Of a DNA stretch of 64,000 bases, positions 8,730 to 16,845 are shown piece by piece (positions within the stretch are counted from its first letter, which is position 1; the number at the start of each line of letters is the position of its first letter). The notes below the pieces were generated by a model. It did no database searches. It was not told the DNA's origin and was given only the letters and a program-made list of their open reading frames with translations. The stretch lies in contig NZ_JAQTHV010000003.1 in assembly GCF_029433295.1 (NCBI RefSeq), forward strand, positions 372,001 through 436,000, written 5' to 3'. Origin of the DNA: Bifidobacterium sp. ESL0784. Its GTDB lineage: Bacteria > Actinomycetota > Actinomycetes > Actinomycetales > Bifidobacteriaceae. A program made the translations under genes and the position numbers.

Positions 8730-9250
8730 GCCTGTGCCACCTCTCGGGAAGCACTGTCAGCCTGTGCGGCATCACGACGGCCGACGGAAGCCTTTTTAGG
8801 AGCAGGAATAACGAACAGGCTTCGTGGAAGAAATACCATTACGAATTGGATGACAATCATGCCGAAGAACCAGAACCAGAACGCATTCTGGCTGAAGAAC
8901 GGAATGCGTGAACTATAGAAACCCATCGGCAAAAGGATGTCGCCCGACGTGGCGGTAATCGACGCAACGGCGATGACGCCGGAAGAAGCGATCAGATGCA
9001 GTCCTAGGCCTACTACCCCGCTGCGTGCGCGGGCGCTCCAGGCCGAAATACCGATAATCAATAAGGCAAGTATCAAACCAATCGGCACATTATATTGCGC
9101 TCCCAGCCGGTGCACCAGCGTGCCGCACACCCCGGCCGCAATGCCCGTCACTATGCATATGAGCGCACGAATCCACGCATTGTATTGATACGACCACGGC
9201 AAATCCGCTTTTTGCGCGACGGTTTTGGCTGATACGGCAGGAGAAGTCAT
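8726..9250 (-). CDS. Four-helix membrane protein upstream of pheA
   Basis: A 174-residue integral membrane protein of unknown function. Four hydrophobic segments are visible: ALICIVTGIAAGVCGTLV (near 28), IGLILALLIIGISAW (near 60), GLGLHLIASSGVIAVAS (near 85) and FWFWFFGMIVIQFVMVFLP (near 125). A polar tail of about 30 residues ends in overlap with the pheA ATG. The ATG at 9250 fits the start of the protein, but no strong ribosome binding site is visible; another ATG lies at 9268. It is conserved in position with the Phe/Tyr genes only in this window as far as I can tell. A transport role is possible but unsupported. Confidence 0.75.
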   Translation of the reverse strand: MTSPAVSAKTVAQKADLPWSYQYNAWIRALICIVTGIAAGVCGTLVHRLGAQYNVPIGLILALLIIGISAWSARARSGVVGLGLHLIASSGVIAVASITATSGDILLPMGFYSSRIPFFSQNAFWFWFFGMIVIQFVMVFLPRSLFVIPAPKKASVGRRDAAQADSASREVAQA

Positions 9251-9402
9251 AGTGCCAGTATGCCCCATCGGGCGGTCAAAGGCAGCATCACATCTTCCCA
9301 ATTGTGCCTTTTTACTTGTTTGCTTGACCCTAACCAAGTAAAAAGACACAGTCAATCGGTCTATCGACGATTTACCAGCATGCCGCACGTCGGGCATTAT
9401 GA

Positions 9403-9447
9403 CAATGCGCACCCACATCCGTTGTTTTGGATGGTGGGTGCGCATTG
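9403..9447 (-). terminator. Terminator hairpin after typA
   Basis: Long stem pairing CAATGCGCACCCACATCC with its complement across an 8-nt loop, with one bulged base. It lies 18 nt past the typA stop. There is no clear T-run on the minus strand, so termination efficiency is uncertain. Confidence 0.7.
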
Positions 9448-9464
9448 AGCTAAAAGAATGAGCC

Positions 9465-11393
9465 TTACTTGGCCTTGCTGGCGTTCTGGCGACGCTGACG
9501 AGCGTGCCACTTGTACCATTCGTCGCGGTCGAGGATGACCTTGCGCACGCGGATGGCCTCGGGGGTGACCTCGACGCACTCGTCCTCGTTGGCGAAATCA
9601 AGTGCCTCTTCGAGGCTCATCTTGATCGGCGGGGTGAGCGTCTCGAGCACATCGGCGGTGGCGGAGCGCATGTTGGTCATGTGCTTGGCAAGCGTGATGT
9701 TGACGTCGAGCTCGTCGGGCTTGTTGTTGATGCCGACGACCTGGCCTTCATAGACGTTGGACTGCGGCTCGACGAAGAAGTTGCCGCGGGCCTGCAAGCG
9801 CTGCATCGCATACGGAGTAGCGGTACCGGCGCGATCGGAAACCATCGAGCCATTCAGACGGGTCGAAATTTCGCCAGCCCACGGAGCATATCCGGCAGAA
9901 ATGGAGCTGGAGATACCGGTGCCGCGAGTAGCGGTCAGCAACGCGGTGCGGAAGCCAATCAGGCCACGGGAAGGAACCGTGAACTGCAGGCGGACCCAGC
10001 CGGAACCGTGGTTCGACATGGAGTCCATGCGGCCCTTGCGGTCAGCCATGAGCTGGGTGACGGCGCCCATGTATTCTTCGGGCACGTCGATGGTGTCGGC
10101 TTCCATAGGCTCGTTGAGCTTGCCGTCAATGGTCTTGGTGACCACCTGTGGGCGGCCGACGGTCAGCTCGTAGCCTTCACGACGCATCTGCTCGGCGAGG
10201 ATGGCGAGCGCAAGTTCGCCACGGCCCTGCACTTCCCAAGCATCAGGACGGTCGGTCGGCAGCACCTTGATAGAAACGTTGCCGATGAGCTCTTTGTCGA
10301 GCCTGTCCTTGATCATGCGAGCGGTGAGCTTGTGGTCCTTGCCTTCGCGGCCGGCCAGCGGGGAATCGTTGATGCCAAAGGTCATGGAGATGGCAGGGTC
10401 GTCGACATGGATAAGCGGCAGGGGCTTCGGATCGTTCTTGTCGACGATGGTCTCGCCGATCATGATGTCGTCCACACCCGCGACCGCGACGATGTCGCCA
10501 GGGCCGGCGCTCTCTGCGGGAGTACGCTCAAGGCCCTGCGTACGCAGAATCTCGGTGAGCTTGAAGTTCTCAATGGTGCCATCTACACGGGAAAGGCCGT
10601 ACTGCTTGCCCTTTTCGAGCGTGCCGTTGTAGACGCGGACCAGGCCGAGACGTCCGAGGTAATCGGAGGCATCGATGTTGGTGACATGGGCCTGTAGCGG
10701 AGCGCCCTCTTCGTATTCCGGAGCCGGGATGTTGGAGATGATGGCGTCGAAAATCGGTTCGACATTGTCGTTGTCCGGCAGCTCGCCGTTCTTAGGCTGG
10801 TTGACCGAGGCGTATCCCGCCTTGGCGGCGCAATAGATGACCGGCAGATCGAGCAGAGAGTCGAGATCGAGGTCCACGCCTTCCTCACTCACGTCCTGAG
10901 CCAAGCCCAGCAGCAGATCGGTGGATTCACTGACGACCTCTTCGATACGGGCGTCGGGACGGTCGGTCTTGTTGACGCACAGAATCACCGGCAGCTTGGC
11001 TTCGAGTGCCTTGCGCAGCACGAAGCGGGTCTGTGGCAGCGGGCCTTCAGAGGCATCTACCAGCAGCACGACGCCGTCGACCATGGAGATGCCGCGCTCG
11101 ACCTCGCCGCCGAAATCGGCGTGGCCGGGGGTGTCAATGACGTTGATGGTGATGCCATCGGGTTCACCGTACTTGGCGGCCAGCGGGCCGGTGTAACGTA
11201 CAGCAGTGTTCTTGGCGAGGATGGTGATGCCCTTCTCACGCTCGAGATCGTTGGAATCCATCACACGGTCCGGCACTTCCTCGCGTTCGCTGAACACATG
11301 CGACTGCTGAAGCATCGCGTTGACCAGCGTGGTCTTGCCGTGATCGACGTGAGCCACGATCGCCACATTCCGAATATCACCACGTACCGCCAT
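9465..11393 (-). CDS. typA: Translational GTPase TypA/BipA
   Basis: A 642-residue ribosome-associated GTPase of the EF-G family, involved in ribosome assembly and stress adaptation. The N-terminal G domain has AHVDHGKTTLVNAML (G1), REKGITI (G2), DTPGHADFGGEVER (G3) and NKTDRPDARIEEV (G4). The characteristic BipA C-terminal part includes PSRGLIGFRTALLTATRGTG near residue 460 and the loop region that binds tRNA/ribosome near 520-570. Length matches the family (about 610-640). AGGAGAG before the ATG supports the start. It is downstream of the NrtR-like gene on the same strand but separated by 186 nt, so it probably has its own promoter. Confidence 0.96.
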   Translation of the reverse strand: MAVRGDIRNVAIVAHVDHGKTTLVNAMLQQSHVFSEREEVPDRVMDSNDLEREKGITILAKNTAVRYTGPLAAKYGEPDGITINVIDTPGHADFGGEVERGISMVDGVVLLVDASEGPLPQTRFVLRKALEAKLPVILCVNKTDRPDARIEEVVSESTDLLLGLAQDVSEEGVDLDLDSLLDLPVIYCAAKAGYASVNQPKNGELPDNDNVEPIFDAIISNIPAPEYEEGAPLQAHVTNIDASDYLGRLGLVRVYNGTLEKGKQYGLSRVDGTIENFKLTEILRTQGLERTPAESAGPGDIVAVAGVDDIMIGETIVDKNDPKPLPLIHVDDPAISMTFGINDSPLAGREGKDHKLTARMIKDRLDKELIGNVSIKVLPTDRPDAWEVQGRGELALAILAEQMRREGYELTVGRPQVVTKTIDGKLNEPMEADTIDVPEEYMGAVTQLMADRKGRMDSMSNHGSGWVRLQFTVPSRGLIGFRTALLTATRGTGISSSISAGYAPWAGEISTRLNGSMVSDRAGTATPYAMQRLQARGNFFVEPQSNVYEGQVVGINNKPDELDVNITLAKHMTNMRSATADVLETLTPPIKMSLEEALDFANEDECVEVTPEAIRVRKVILDRDEWYKWHARQRRQNASKAK

Positions 11394-11579
11394 AAAAGCC
11401 TCTCCTAATTACCTTTTCTTGGGTGTCTATCAGATAGAACTACTCTAACCTTCTACTTACACACAAACCTTCACAATAGTATCCGCGTATCCCGACACGG
11501 ATACGCTATTTGCAAAGCCTTGGAATCGTAAGTTCCGTCGGCCTCGGCTGAAGTCGCAAACGTCAATCGGCCAAGATGC

Positions 11580-12398
11580 TCAAACCGTGGTCAATGCAGA
11601 AAGCACATCGTCACCGGACTCGGAGCCGCCAAGCGCCATACCCGATCGGTCAGATTGGGGGTTGGGCTGCTTGTCCCAGGATTTCCATGCCTCATCGTCT
11701 TCTGCCACCACCCCGGGTATGTAGCGATAGACGGCTGCTGGCCTGTGCCGGCCTTCGGCAAGCTTCTCCCCAGTCTCTTCGAGTTGGCCGGAAGCAAGCA
11801 TTTTGCGACGGAAATTACCCAAGTCGAACGTCCGTCCGGCGATGGCCTCGTAGACGTCGTGAAGGCGGCGCAAGGTGAAGCGCGGCCCGACCAGCTTGGA
11901 AGCCACGTCGGGATACGACATTTTGGAACGCAGACGATCCAAGGCATACTTGATGATGTCGGCGTGGTCGAAGGCGAGAGACGGCAAGGCGGATTCAGCG
12001 AACCATTGCACGTTGTCGCCGTCACGCAGGTCATCGACCTGAGCGCTGCCGATCAATGCCCAGTAAACGATGGAAACCATGGGAAGGGCGGAGCCGGAAC
12101 GATGCGGATCACCGAAAGTGTAGAGCTGCTCGAGATAGCGCGGACGCAGATTCGTGGTCGATTCCAGCGCGACGTATGCCGACCATTCCAGCGACTTACC
12201 GGCCAGCAAATCACCGCCGGGAAGCGCCCACATCCCTTTGAACGGTTCACGAACACGACGTACCAACGGTATCCATAATTCGTCGCGTTCGGCTTTGCCG
12301 TCATCGCCGTCATGAGAATGCGCCAAGGCGAAAATAATGACGGAAACCCCGACCTCGGGCGGGCCTGCCTTGCGTTCCGTCACATTGCCCTGCCACAT
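11580..12398 (-). CDS. NrtR-like transcriptional regulator with degenerate Nudix domain
   Basis: A 272-residue protein made of an N-terminal Nudix-fold domain (residues about 15-150) and a C-terminal winged helix (about 160-240, FTLRRLHDVYEAIAGRTFD then NFRRKMLASGQLEETG). This layout is that of NrtR, the NAD-metabolism repressor that binds ADP-ribose. The Nudix box is degenerate: the stretch after WALPGGDLLAGKSLEW lacks the REUxEE catalytic residues, as expected for a sensor rather than a hydrolase. AAGGAG lies 10 nt before the ATG. Unlike classical cases there is no NAD or nicotinamide gene next to it, so its targets are elsewhere or different. It follows scpB by 134 nt. Confidence 0.8.
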   Translation of the reverse strand: MWQGNVTERKAGPPEVGVSVIIFALAHSHDGDDGKAERDELWIPLVRRVREPFKGMWALPGGDLLAGKSLEWSAYVALESTTNLRPRYLEQLYTFGDPHRSGSALPMVSIVYWALIGSAQVDDLRDGDNVQWFAESALPSLAFDHADIIKYALDRLRSKMSYPDVASKLVGPRFTLRRLHDVYEAIAGRTFDLGNFRRKMLASGQLEETGEKLAEGRHRPAAVYRYIPGVVAEDDEAWKSWDKQPNPQSDRSGMALGGSESGDDVLSALTTV

Positions 12399-12442
12399 GT
12401 CGATACGCTCCTTCGCTATGTCCGATTTCTTCAGCCAACATT

Positions 12443-12465
12443 ACCAAATCAAGATTACCAAGTGT
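12443..12465 (-). promoter_or_regulatory. Direct repeat TTGGTAAT upstream of the NrtR-like gene
   Basis: On the minus strand the octamer TTGGTAAT occurs twice with 14-nt spacing, about 45-65 nt upstream of the start. It could be an autoregulatory operator or part of a promoter. It does not obviously match the palindromic NrtR sites I know. Confidence 0.25.
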
Positions 12466-12532
12466 GCCACATCGTTTTACTGCGAGTCATGGATTTCCCG
12501 AATCGAAGAAGCCGCATGCCGATATCGCAATT

Positions 12533-13477
12533 TCAGCTCGCAAAGCCGGACACGGTCTCGGTTTCGCCCTGAATGGCGGAAGCGGCAGCAACCGAGGCGT
12601 CGGTATCCGCTTTTTCGGCCTGGCTGACCACATCGCTGGCCTTCGGCATGAACGGTGCGAGTTCCGGGAGCTGATCAAGAGACTCAAGACCCATTTTCTC
12701 GAGGAAAAGGCCCGTGGTGACCAAAAGCGCCGCACGGGAATCAGGGTCGGCGCCCTCCTCCCGGATAAGACCTCGCACATTCAACGCACGCACCACCCCA
12801 TCGGAATTGACACCACGAATGGCCGCGATCTGGGCGCGGGTGATCGGCTGCTTGTAGGCGACGATGGCAAGCGCCTCAAGCGCCGCCTGCGAAAGCCGGG
12901 CCATCTGCCCGTCGGTGACGAAAGCGGAGACCACCGGCTCGAAGACCGCACGGTTGCCATATTGCCAACCGCGCGCGGTGTGCCGCAACTCGAAGCCGCG
13001 AGGGGCAAGGTTCCGGGACTCGTCACCGTCATATTCACGCTGCATCGACTCAAGCGCCGCCGTGACTTCGCCTTCGTCGACCGCCAGCACACGGGCCATA
13101 TCCCCCGCCTGCTGCGGCTGGTCGGCCACCATCAGAATCGCCTCAAGACAGGACTCCAAGCCGCCGGGAAAATCCTCGACGGAAAAGTCCACGTATTCGG
13201 GTCGAGTGGAGGGCTCATCTGGGCCTAATGCCGAAGCGTCATTACTTTCGCCGGACCTGTAAGTCTTCAAATCATTGCCCCGGTCAGAGTTTTCATGGCT
13301 TTTTTGCTCGGTGTCACCCGCCTCGTTCACGGTTTCGCTTTGGGCATCATCACCTGATTCATCATCGGCTTCAAAAATATTCAAATCTTCCATATCAATC
13401 CCCACAGCGGATTCAACGAATCCATTCCCGCCTGTCGATTCCACGCCGTTCTCGGCCATATCATTGGTCTCGCTCAT
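12533..13477 (-). CDS. scpB: Segregation and condensation protein B
   Basis: A 314-residue subunit of the SMC-ScpAB condensin complex. The first 105 residues or so are an acidic, Ser/Asp/Glu-rich extension not found in typical ScpB (about 180-200 aa). The winged-helix pair follows, starting near GGLESCLEAILMVADQPQQ, with ALEALAIVAYKQPITRAQI near residue 190 and RAALLVTTGLFLEKMGLESL near 250. The ATG overlaps the scpA stop (ATGA), so the two subunits are translationally coupled. The third partner, SMC, is encoded separately at 39500-43288. Confidence 0.93.
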   Translation of the reverse strand: MSETNDMAENGVESTGGNGFVESAVGIDMEDLNIFEADDESGDDAQSETVNEAGDTEQKSHENSDRGNDLKTYRSGESNDASALGPDEPSTRPEYVDFSVEDFPGGLESCLEAILMVADQPQQAGDMARVLAVDEGEVTAALESMQREYDGDESRNLAPRGFELRHTARGWQYGNRAVFEPVVSAFVTDGQMARLSQAALEALAIVAYKQPITRAQIAAIRGVNSDGVVRALNVRGLIREEGADPDSRAALLVTTGLFLEKMGLESLDQLPELAPFMPKASDVVSQAEKADTDASVAAASAIQGETETVSGFAS

Positions 13478-14403
13478 GCGAAATCACCCTCGTTCACTTC
13501 CACGGCGTCGTCCCCGTTATCGGCACCTGGTATCCATCGTAAATGCAAATCCTCGAACGGACCGGCCTGCTTATATTGTAATACTCCTTGCTTGAAGAAG
13601 AGCAGAATGGCCAAAAACCTGGCGACGACCACCAACGTGCTCTTGGCATCGGCCGTCAGCTGGCCGAAGGTCATCGATTCCCCGTCGCCAAGTCCTCGCA
13701 ACCGATCTCGAACCACCTGCGATTGCTGTTTCAGATCGACCTGCGAGACGTGCAGCTGATCGAGGCGCACCTCGTCGGCCGGTGCGTTCAAAAATACTTC
13801 GGCGGCGATTTTCGCCAAATCCTCCGGTGCAAGCGTCCAAGCCAATTCAGGAAGCATCGCGGAAATGGCAGGATCGGTGAAGGCAGGGTGCGGGAAACGG
13901 CCGGAATTGGCGGCAAAAAGCTCACGGAAATCGTTGGCGGCACTTTTGAATGCACGATATTGCACAAGACGCGCGAAAAGCAGATCCCGCTCGCGCAGGG
14001 CTTCCATACTTTGCTCGTCGCGTTCGCCGTTCTCGTCACCGGGCAGAATCGCGGCGCTTTTGGCCTCCACCAAAACGGAGGCGACATCAAGAAAAGCGCT
14101 GACCTGCTCCATGTCGCGGGCCATGTCAAGTCCGCGCACGTATTCGATGAATTCTTCGGTGATGGCGGAAAGCGAGACCTCCGTAAGCTCGAGCTTGCGG
14201 TTGGCGATCATCGTCAGCAGCGCGTCGAACGGTCCAGAATAAATGGAGAGATTGACCGAAAAGCCTTTTCCTCCGGACTTTTGTGGCTCCTTGATCTCGG
14301 TACCGCCTAAGACATCTGCACCATTCGGAATCCCAGCATTATCTGAAAGATTCGGTTTCAAAGTCGCGTCATCAACGGGAATCTCAAACTCATCCTCGCT
14401 CAT
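13474..14403 (-). CDS. scpA: Segregation and condensation protein A
   Basis: The 309-residue kleisin subunit of the SMC complex, which bridges the SMC head domains. A disordered N-terminus of about 50 residues precedes the kleisin start YSGPFDALLTMIANRKLELT; the linker helices follow (ASVLVEAKSAAILPG near 115). A C-terminal winged helix (VVARFLAILLFFKQGVLQ, near 260) contacts SMC. Length is in the usual range. It sits 76 nt downstream of parA and overlaps scpB, forming a segregation gene block with xerD and parA. Confidence 0.94.
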   Translation of the reverse strand: MSEDEFEIPVDDATLKPNLSDNAGIPNGADVLGGTEIKEPQKSGGKGFSVNLSIYSGPFDALLTMIANRKLELTEVSLSAITEEFIEYVRGLDMARDMEQVSAFLDVASVLVEAKSAAILPGDENGERDEQSMEALRERDLLFARLVQYRAFKSAANDFRELFAANSGRFPHPAFTDPAISAMLPELAWTLAPEDLAKIAAEVFLNAPADEVRLDQLHVSQVDLKQQSQVVRDRLRGLGDGESMTFGQLTADAKSTLVVVARFLAILLFFKQGVLQYKQAGPFEDLHLRWIPGADNGDDAVEVNEGDFA

Positions 14404-14479
14404 GACACCTCACTTGCACGACTGACTTGAAAGTATTCAGAAACCACGAAATCTTTATTATCGACGAAACCGAAATCTC

Positions 14480-15583
14480 TCAATCCACGATGCCACGGGC
14501 GATGAGCTCACGTGCGGTTTCGCGATATTCCTTGGCCGTCTTGTGATTTGGCGCGTAGATGGTGATCGGAGCCGCGGCGACGTTGGAATCCGGCAGTTTG
14601 ATGGAACGGGAAATCACCGAATGGAAGACCTTGTCCTGGAAGGCCTCGTAGATGCGTTGCAGCACTTCCTCGCAATGCAGCGTCGAGGTGTACATCGTCA
14701 CCAGAACGCCGTAGACCTCAAGCTGAGGATTGATACGCGAGCGCACTTTCTCGATGGATTGCATCAGCAGCGCCACGCCACGCAAGGCGAAGAACTCGGC
14801 GGCGACGGGGATGATCACACCATCGGCTGCGGCGAGCGCATTGACGGTCAACAGGCCCAGTGAAGGCTGGCAGTCGATGATAATGACATCGTATTCGTCA
14901 CGCACACCTTCCAAAACGCTGGCAAGAATGCGCTCGCGACCGACCTCGGTGACGAGCTGCACTTCGGCAGCGGAAAGGTCGATATTGGCCGGAATGATGT
15001 CAAGGTTCTCGAAATCGGTGTGCTGCACCACGTCATGCACGTCAAGCGACGAATCAAACAACGCGTTGTAAATGGTAGCATCCACGGTGTTTGCATTGAT
15101 GCCGAGGCCCACGCTGGCGGCCCCCTGCGGATCGAAGTCGACAATAAGCACACGCCTGCCGTATTGGCTCAGCGCCCCGCCGATGTTGATGGAACTGGTC
15201 GTCTTGCCGACCCCGCCCTTCTGGTTGCACATCGCGATGATGCGCGCCGGACCGTGATGGTCAAGCGATTTCGGCGCAGGAAAAGTCTCATAATTACGTC
15301 CAAGAAGATCGGTAGGCATGTCATTCATGCTAGCAACAGGCCTGTTCACGCTTTCATCTAGCGGTTTCACAGAAATCGTTCCCGGAATCGCAAGCTTGCC
15401 CTGCACCACGCGTTTCGGCTGCTCCTCACCGAGCCACCGCTCCTTACTGAATCCGCCGTCACGGTATTGGCTCTTGGGCTTTTGCGAGCTAACGCCGTTC
15501 GGTCTTTTGACACGGTTTTTGCCAGTGTTCTTACTTGTATTCCTGCCATTGGTTCCGCGTGACTTCGCACTTTTCCTTGCCAT
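14480..15583 (-). CDS. parA: ParA-family ATPase (Soj-like)
   Basis: A 367-residue ParA/MinD-type ATPase for chromosome or cargo positioning. A basic N-terminal tail of about 100 residues (rich in Lys, Arg, Asn, Ser) precedes the deviant Walker A CNQKGGVGKTTSSINIG near residue 118, then VLIVDFDPQGAAS (Walker A') and VIIIDCQPSLGLLTV (Walker B, near 220). The ATG at 15583 has GGGAG upstream; a GTG one codon earlier is also open. No ParB or obvious parS lies beside it. The position between xerD and scpA is typical of Bifidobacterium and other Actinobacteria, where this copy is separate from the origin-proximal parAB. Confidence 0.9.
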   Translation of the reverse strand: MARKSAKSRGTNGRNTSKNTGKNRVKRPNGVSSQKPKSQYRDGGFSKERWLGEEQPKRVVQGKLAIPGTISVKPLDESVNRPVASMNDMPTDLLGRNYETFPAPKSLDHHGPARIIAMCNQKGGVGKTTSSINIGGALSQYGRRVLIVDFDPQGAASVGLGINANTVDATIYNALFDSSLDVHDVVQHTDFENLDIIPANIDLSAAEVQLVTEVGRERILASVLEGVRDEYDVIIIDCQPSLGLLTVNALAAADGVIIPVAAEFFALRGVALLMQSIEKVRSRINPQLEVYGVLVTMYTSTLHCEEVLQRIYEAFQDKVFHSVISRSIKLPDSNVAAAPITIYAPNHKTAKEYRETARELIARGIVD

Positions 15584-15690
15584 CACACTCTCCCGCCTCT
15601 TCGCTACGCAATACTGATAGTCATCATAATCCGTTCACATGCCAACAACCCGACTCCTCTCTGCCTTCTGCAGTCTCGTCCAACATGCGC

Positions 15691-15790
15691 GGAAAATCAG
15701 CAAAATCGCCCCCTAATTGTGAGTTTCATCGCAGCTTCAACGAACATACGCTCAAAATCAGGATTCTGATGCTAAAATCCTGATTTTCAT
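15691..15790. repeat. Two hairpin units about 61 bp apart downstream of xerD
   Basis: The second unit is a perfect 12-bp stem, AAAATCAGGATT (15754-15765) with AATCCTGATTTT (15776-15787). The first is weaker: GAAAATCA (15692-15699) with TGAGTTTC (15720-15727). Both end in TTTCATCGCA, and their centres are 61 bp apart, close to the spacing in the array at 43411-43638. The second hairpin could also terminate xerD transcription. Confidence 0.55.
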
Positions 15791-15794
15791 CGCA

Positions 15795-16715
15795 TCACCG
15801 CGCACGTGGATGGGCGATCAGATAGGTTTCGATGAGGGTTTCGGGGCTGACGTGGGTGTAGATCTGCGTGGTGGTCACCGAGGCGTGCCCAAGAAGCTCC
15901 TGAACAGTGCGCACGTCGGCGCCGCCCTGAATCAGGTGAGTGGCGAAGGAATGGCGAAGGGTGTGCGGATGCAGCGGCTTGTCGATATGCGCGCGCTCTC
16001 CCGCCGCTTTGACGACTTCCCATACCGATTGCCTCGAAATCCGCCGGCCGCGTTTGTTGAGGAAGATCGCGCGCCGCTCCCTGCCTCCTTTGGCCTTGGC
16101 CTCGAGTTGCGGCCGTCCCAGCGAAACGTAGCGTTGCAGCGCTTTGATCGCATACTCTCCCAACGGCACCAACCGTTGTTTCGAGCCTTTACCGGTAAGC
16201 ACGACTACCCGCTCGTTGGTGTCGACGTCGTTCAGATCGGCGTCAACGGCTTCGGAAACGCGGCAGCCGGTAGCATACATGAACTCCAACAACGCCTTGT
16301 CGCGCAACACCACCGGGTCGTCGCTGCCGCCCATGGAAGCGGCGTCGAGCAACCGCGTGACCTCGTCGACGCTCAGCACGTCCGGCAGATGCCCGTTTGC
16401 TTTCGGCGCCTTGACCCGCGCGGAAACGTCGTCGGTCACCACTCCCTGTGTCAACGCGAACTTGTGGAACTCATGGACACTGGCGAGCCGCCGCGCCTTG
16501 CTGCGCCCGCTTTCCCCCGCCTTGTCGAGCGCAGCGACATACGCCTCGACGTCATGGGTGGTAACACTCGCTAAATCCTTGATATTCCGGCCTTCCAGCC
16601 ACCCAAGATACTTGCGGATATCGGCCGCGTACGCCTTCACCGTGGATTTCGCCAGCCCGCGCTCCACGTCGATATGCGCCAGAAACTGGCCAAGCAGTGC
16701 GTCCGTTCCGTTCAT
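15795..16715 (-). CDS. xerD: Site-specific tyrosine recombinase XerD
   Basis: A 306-residue tyrosine recombinase acting with XerC at dif to resolve chromosome dimers. The N-terminal core-binding domain contains HIDVERGLAKSTVKAYAADI. The catalytic residues are all visible: Arg in YATGCRVSEAVDADL, Lys in LTGKGSKQRLVPLG, HTLRHSFATHLIQGG, and LGHASVTTTQIYTHV with His and the Tyr nucleophile. Length and the HTLRHSFATHL block favour XerD over XerC. It begins the segregation gene run xerD-parA-scpA-scpB, separated from parA by about 210 nt that contain the hairpin units at 15691-15790. Confidence 0.92.
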   Translation of the reverse strand: MNGTDALLGQFLAHIDVERGLAKSTVKAYAADIRKYLGWLEGRNIKDLASVTTHDVEAYVAALDKAGESGRSKARRLASVHEFHKFALTQGVVTDDVSARVKAPKANGHLPDVLSVDEVTRLLDAASMGGSDDPVVLRDKALLEFMYATGCRVSEAVDADLNDVDTNERVVVLTGKGSKQRLVPLGEYAIKALQRYVSLGRPQLEAKAKGGRERRAIFLNKRGRRISRQSVWEVVKAAGERAHIDKPLHPHTLRHSFATHLIQGGADVRTVQELLGHASVTTTQIYTHVSPETLIETYLIAHPRAR

Positions 16716-16845
16716 GGTTCCATTTTCACTTCATTAGGCGACTTTTGCGATTGCCGCTTTCAGCAAGAAAACCCGCACAGCCCACACACCGTTTGCGACG
16801 GCGTATGAGCTGCACAGGTTTTTCTCGGATGAGAAAGCTAGAACA

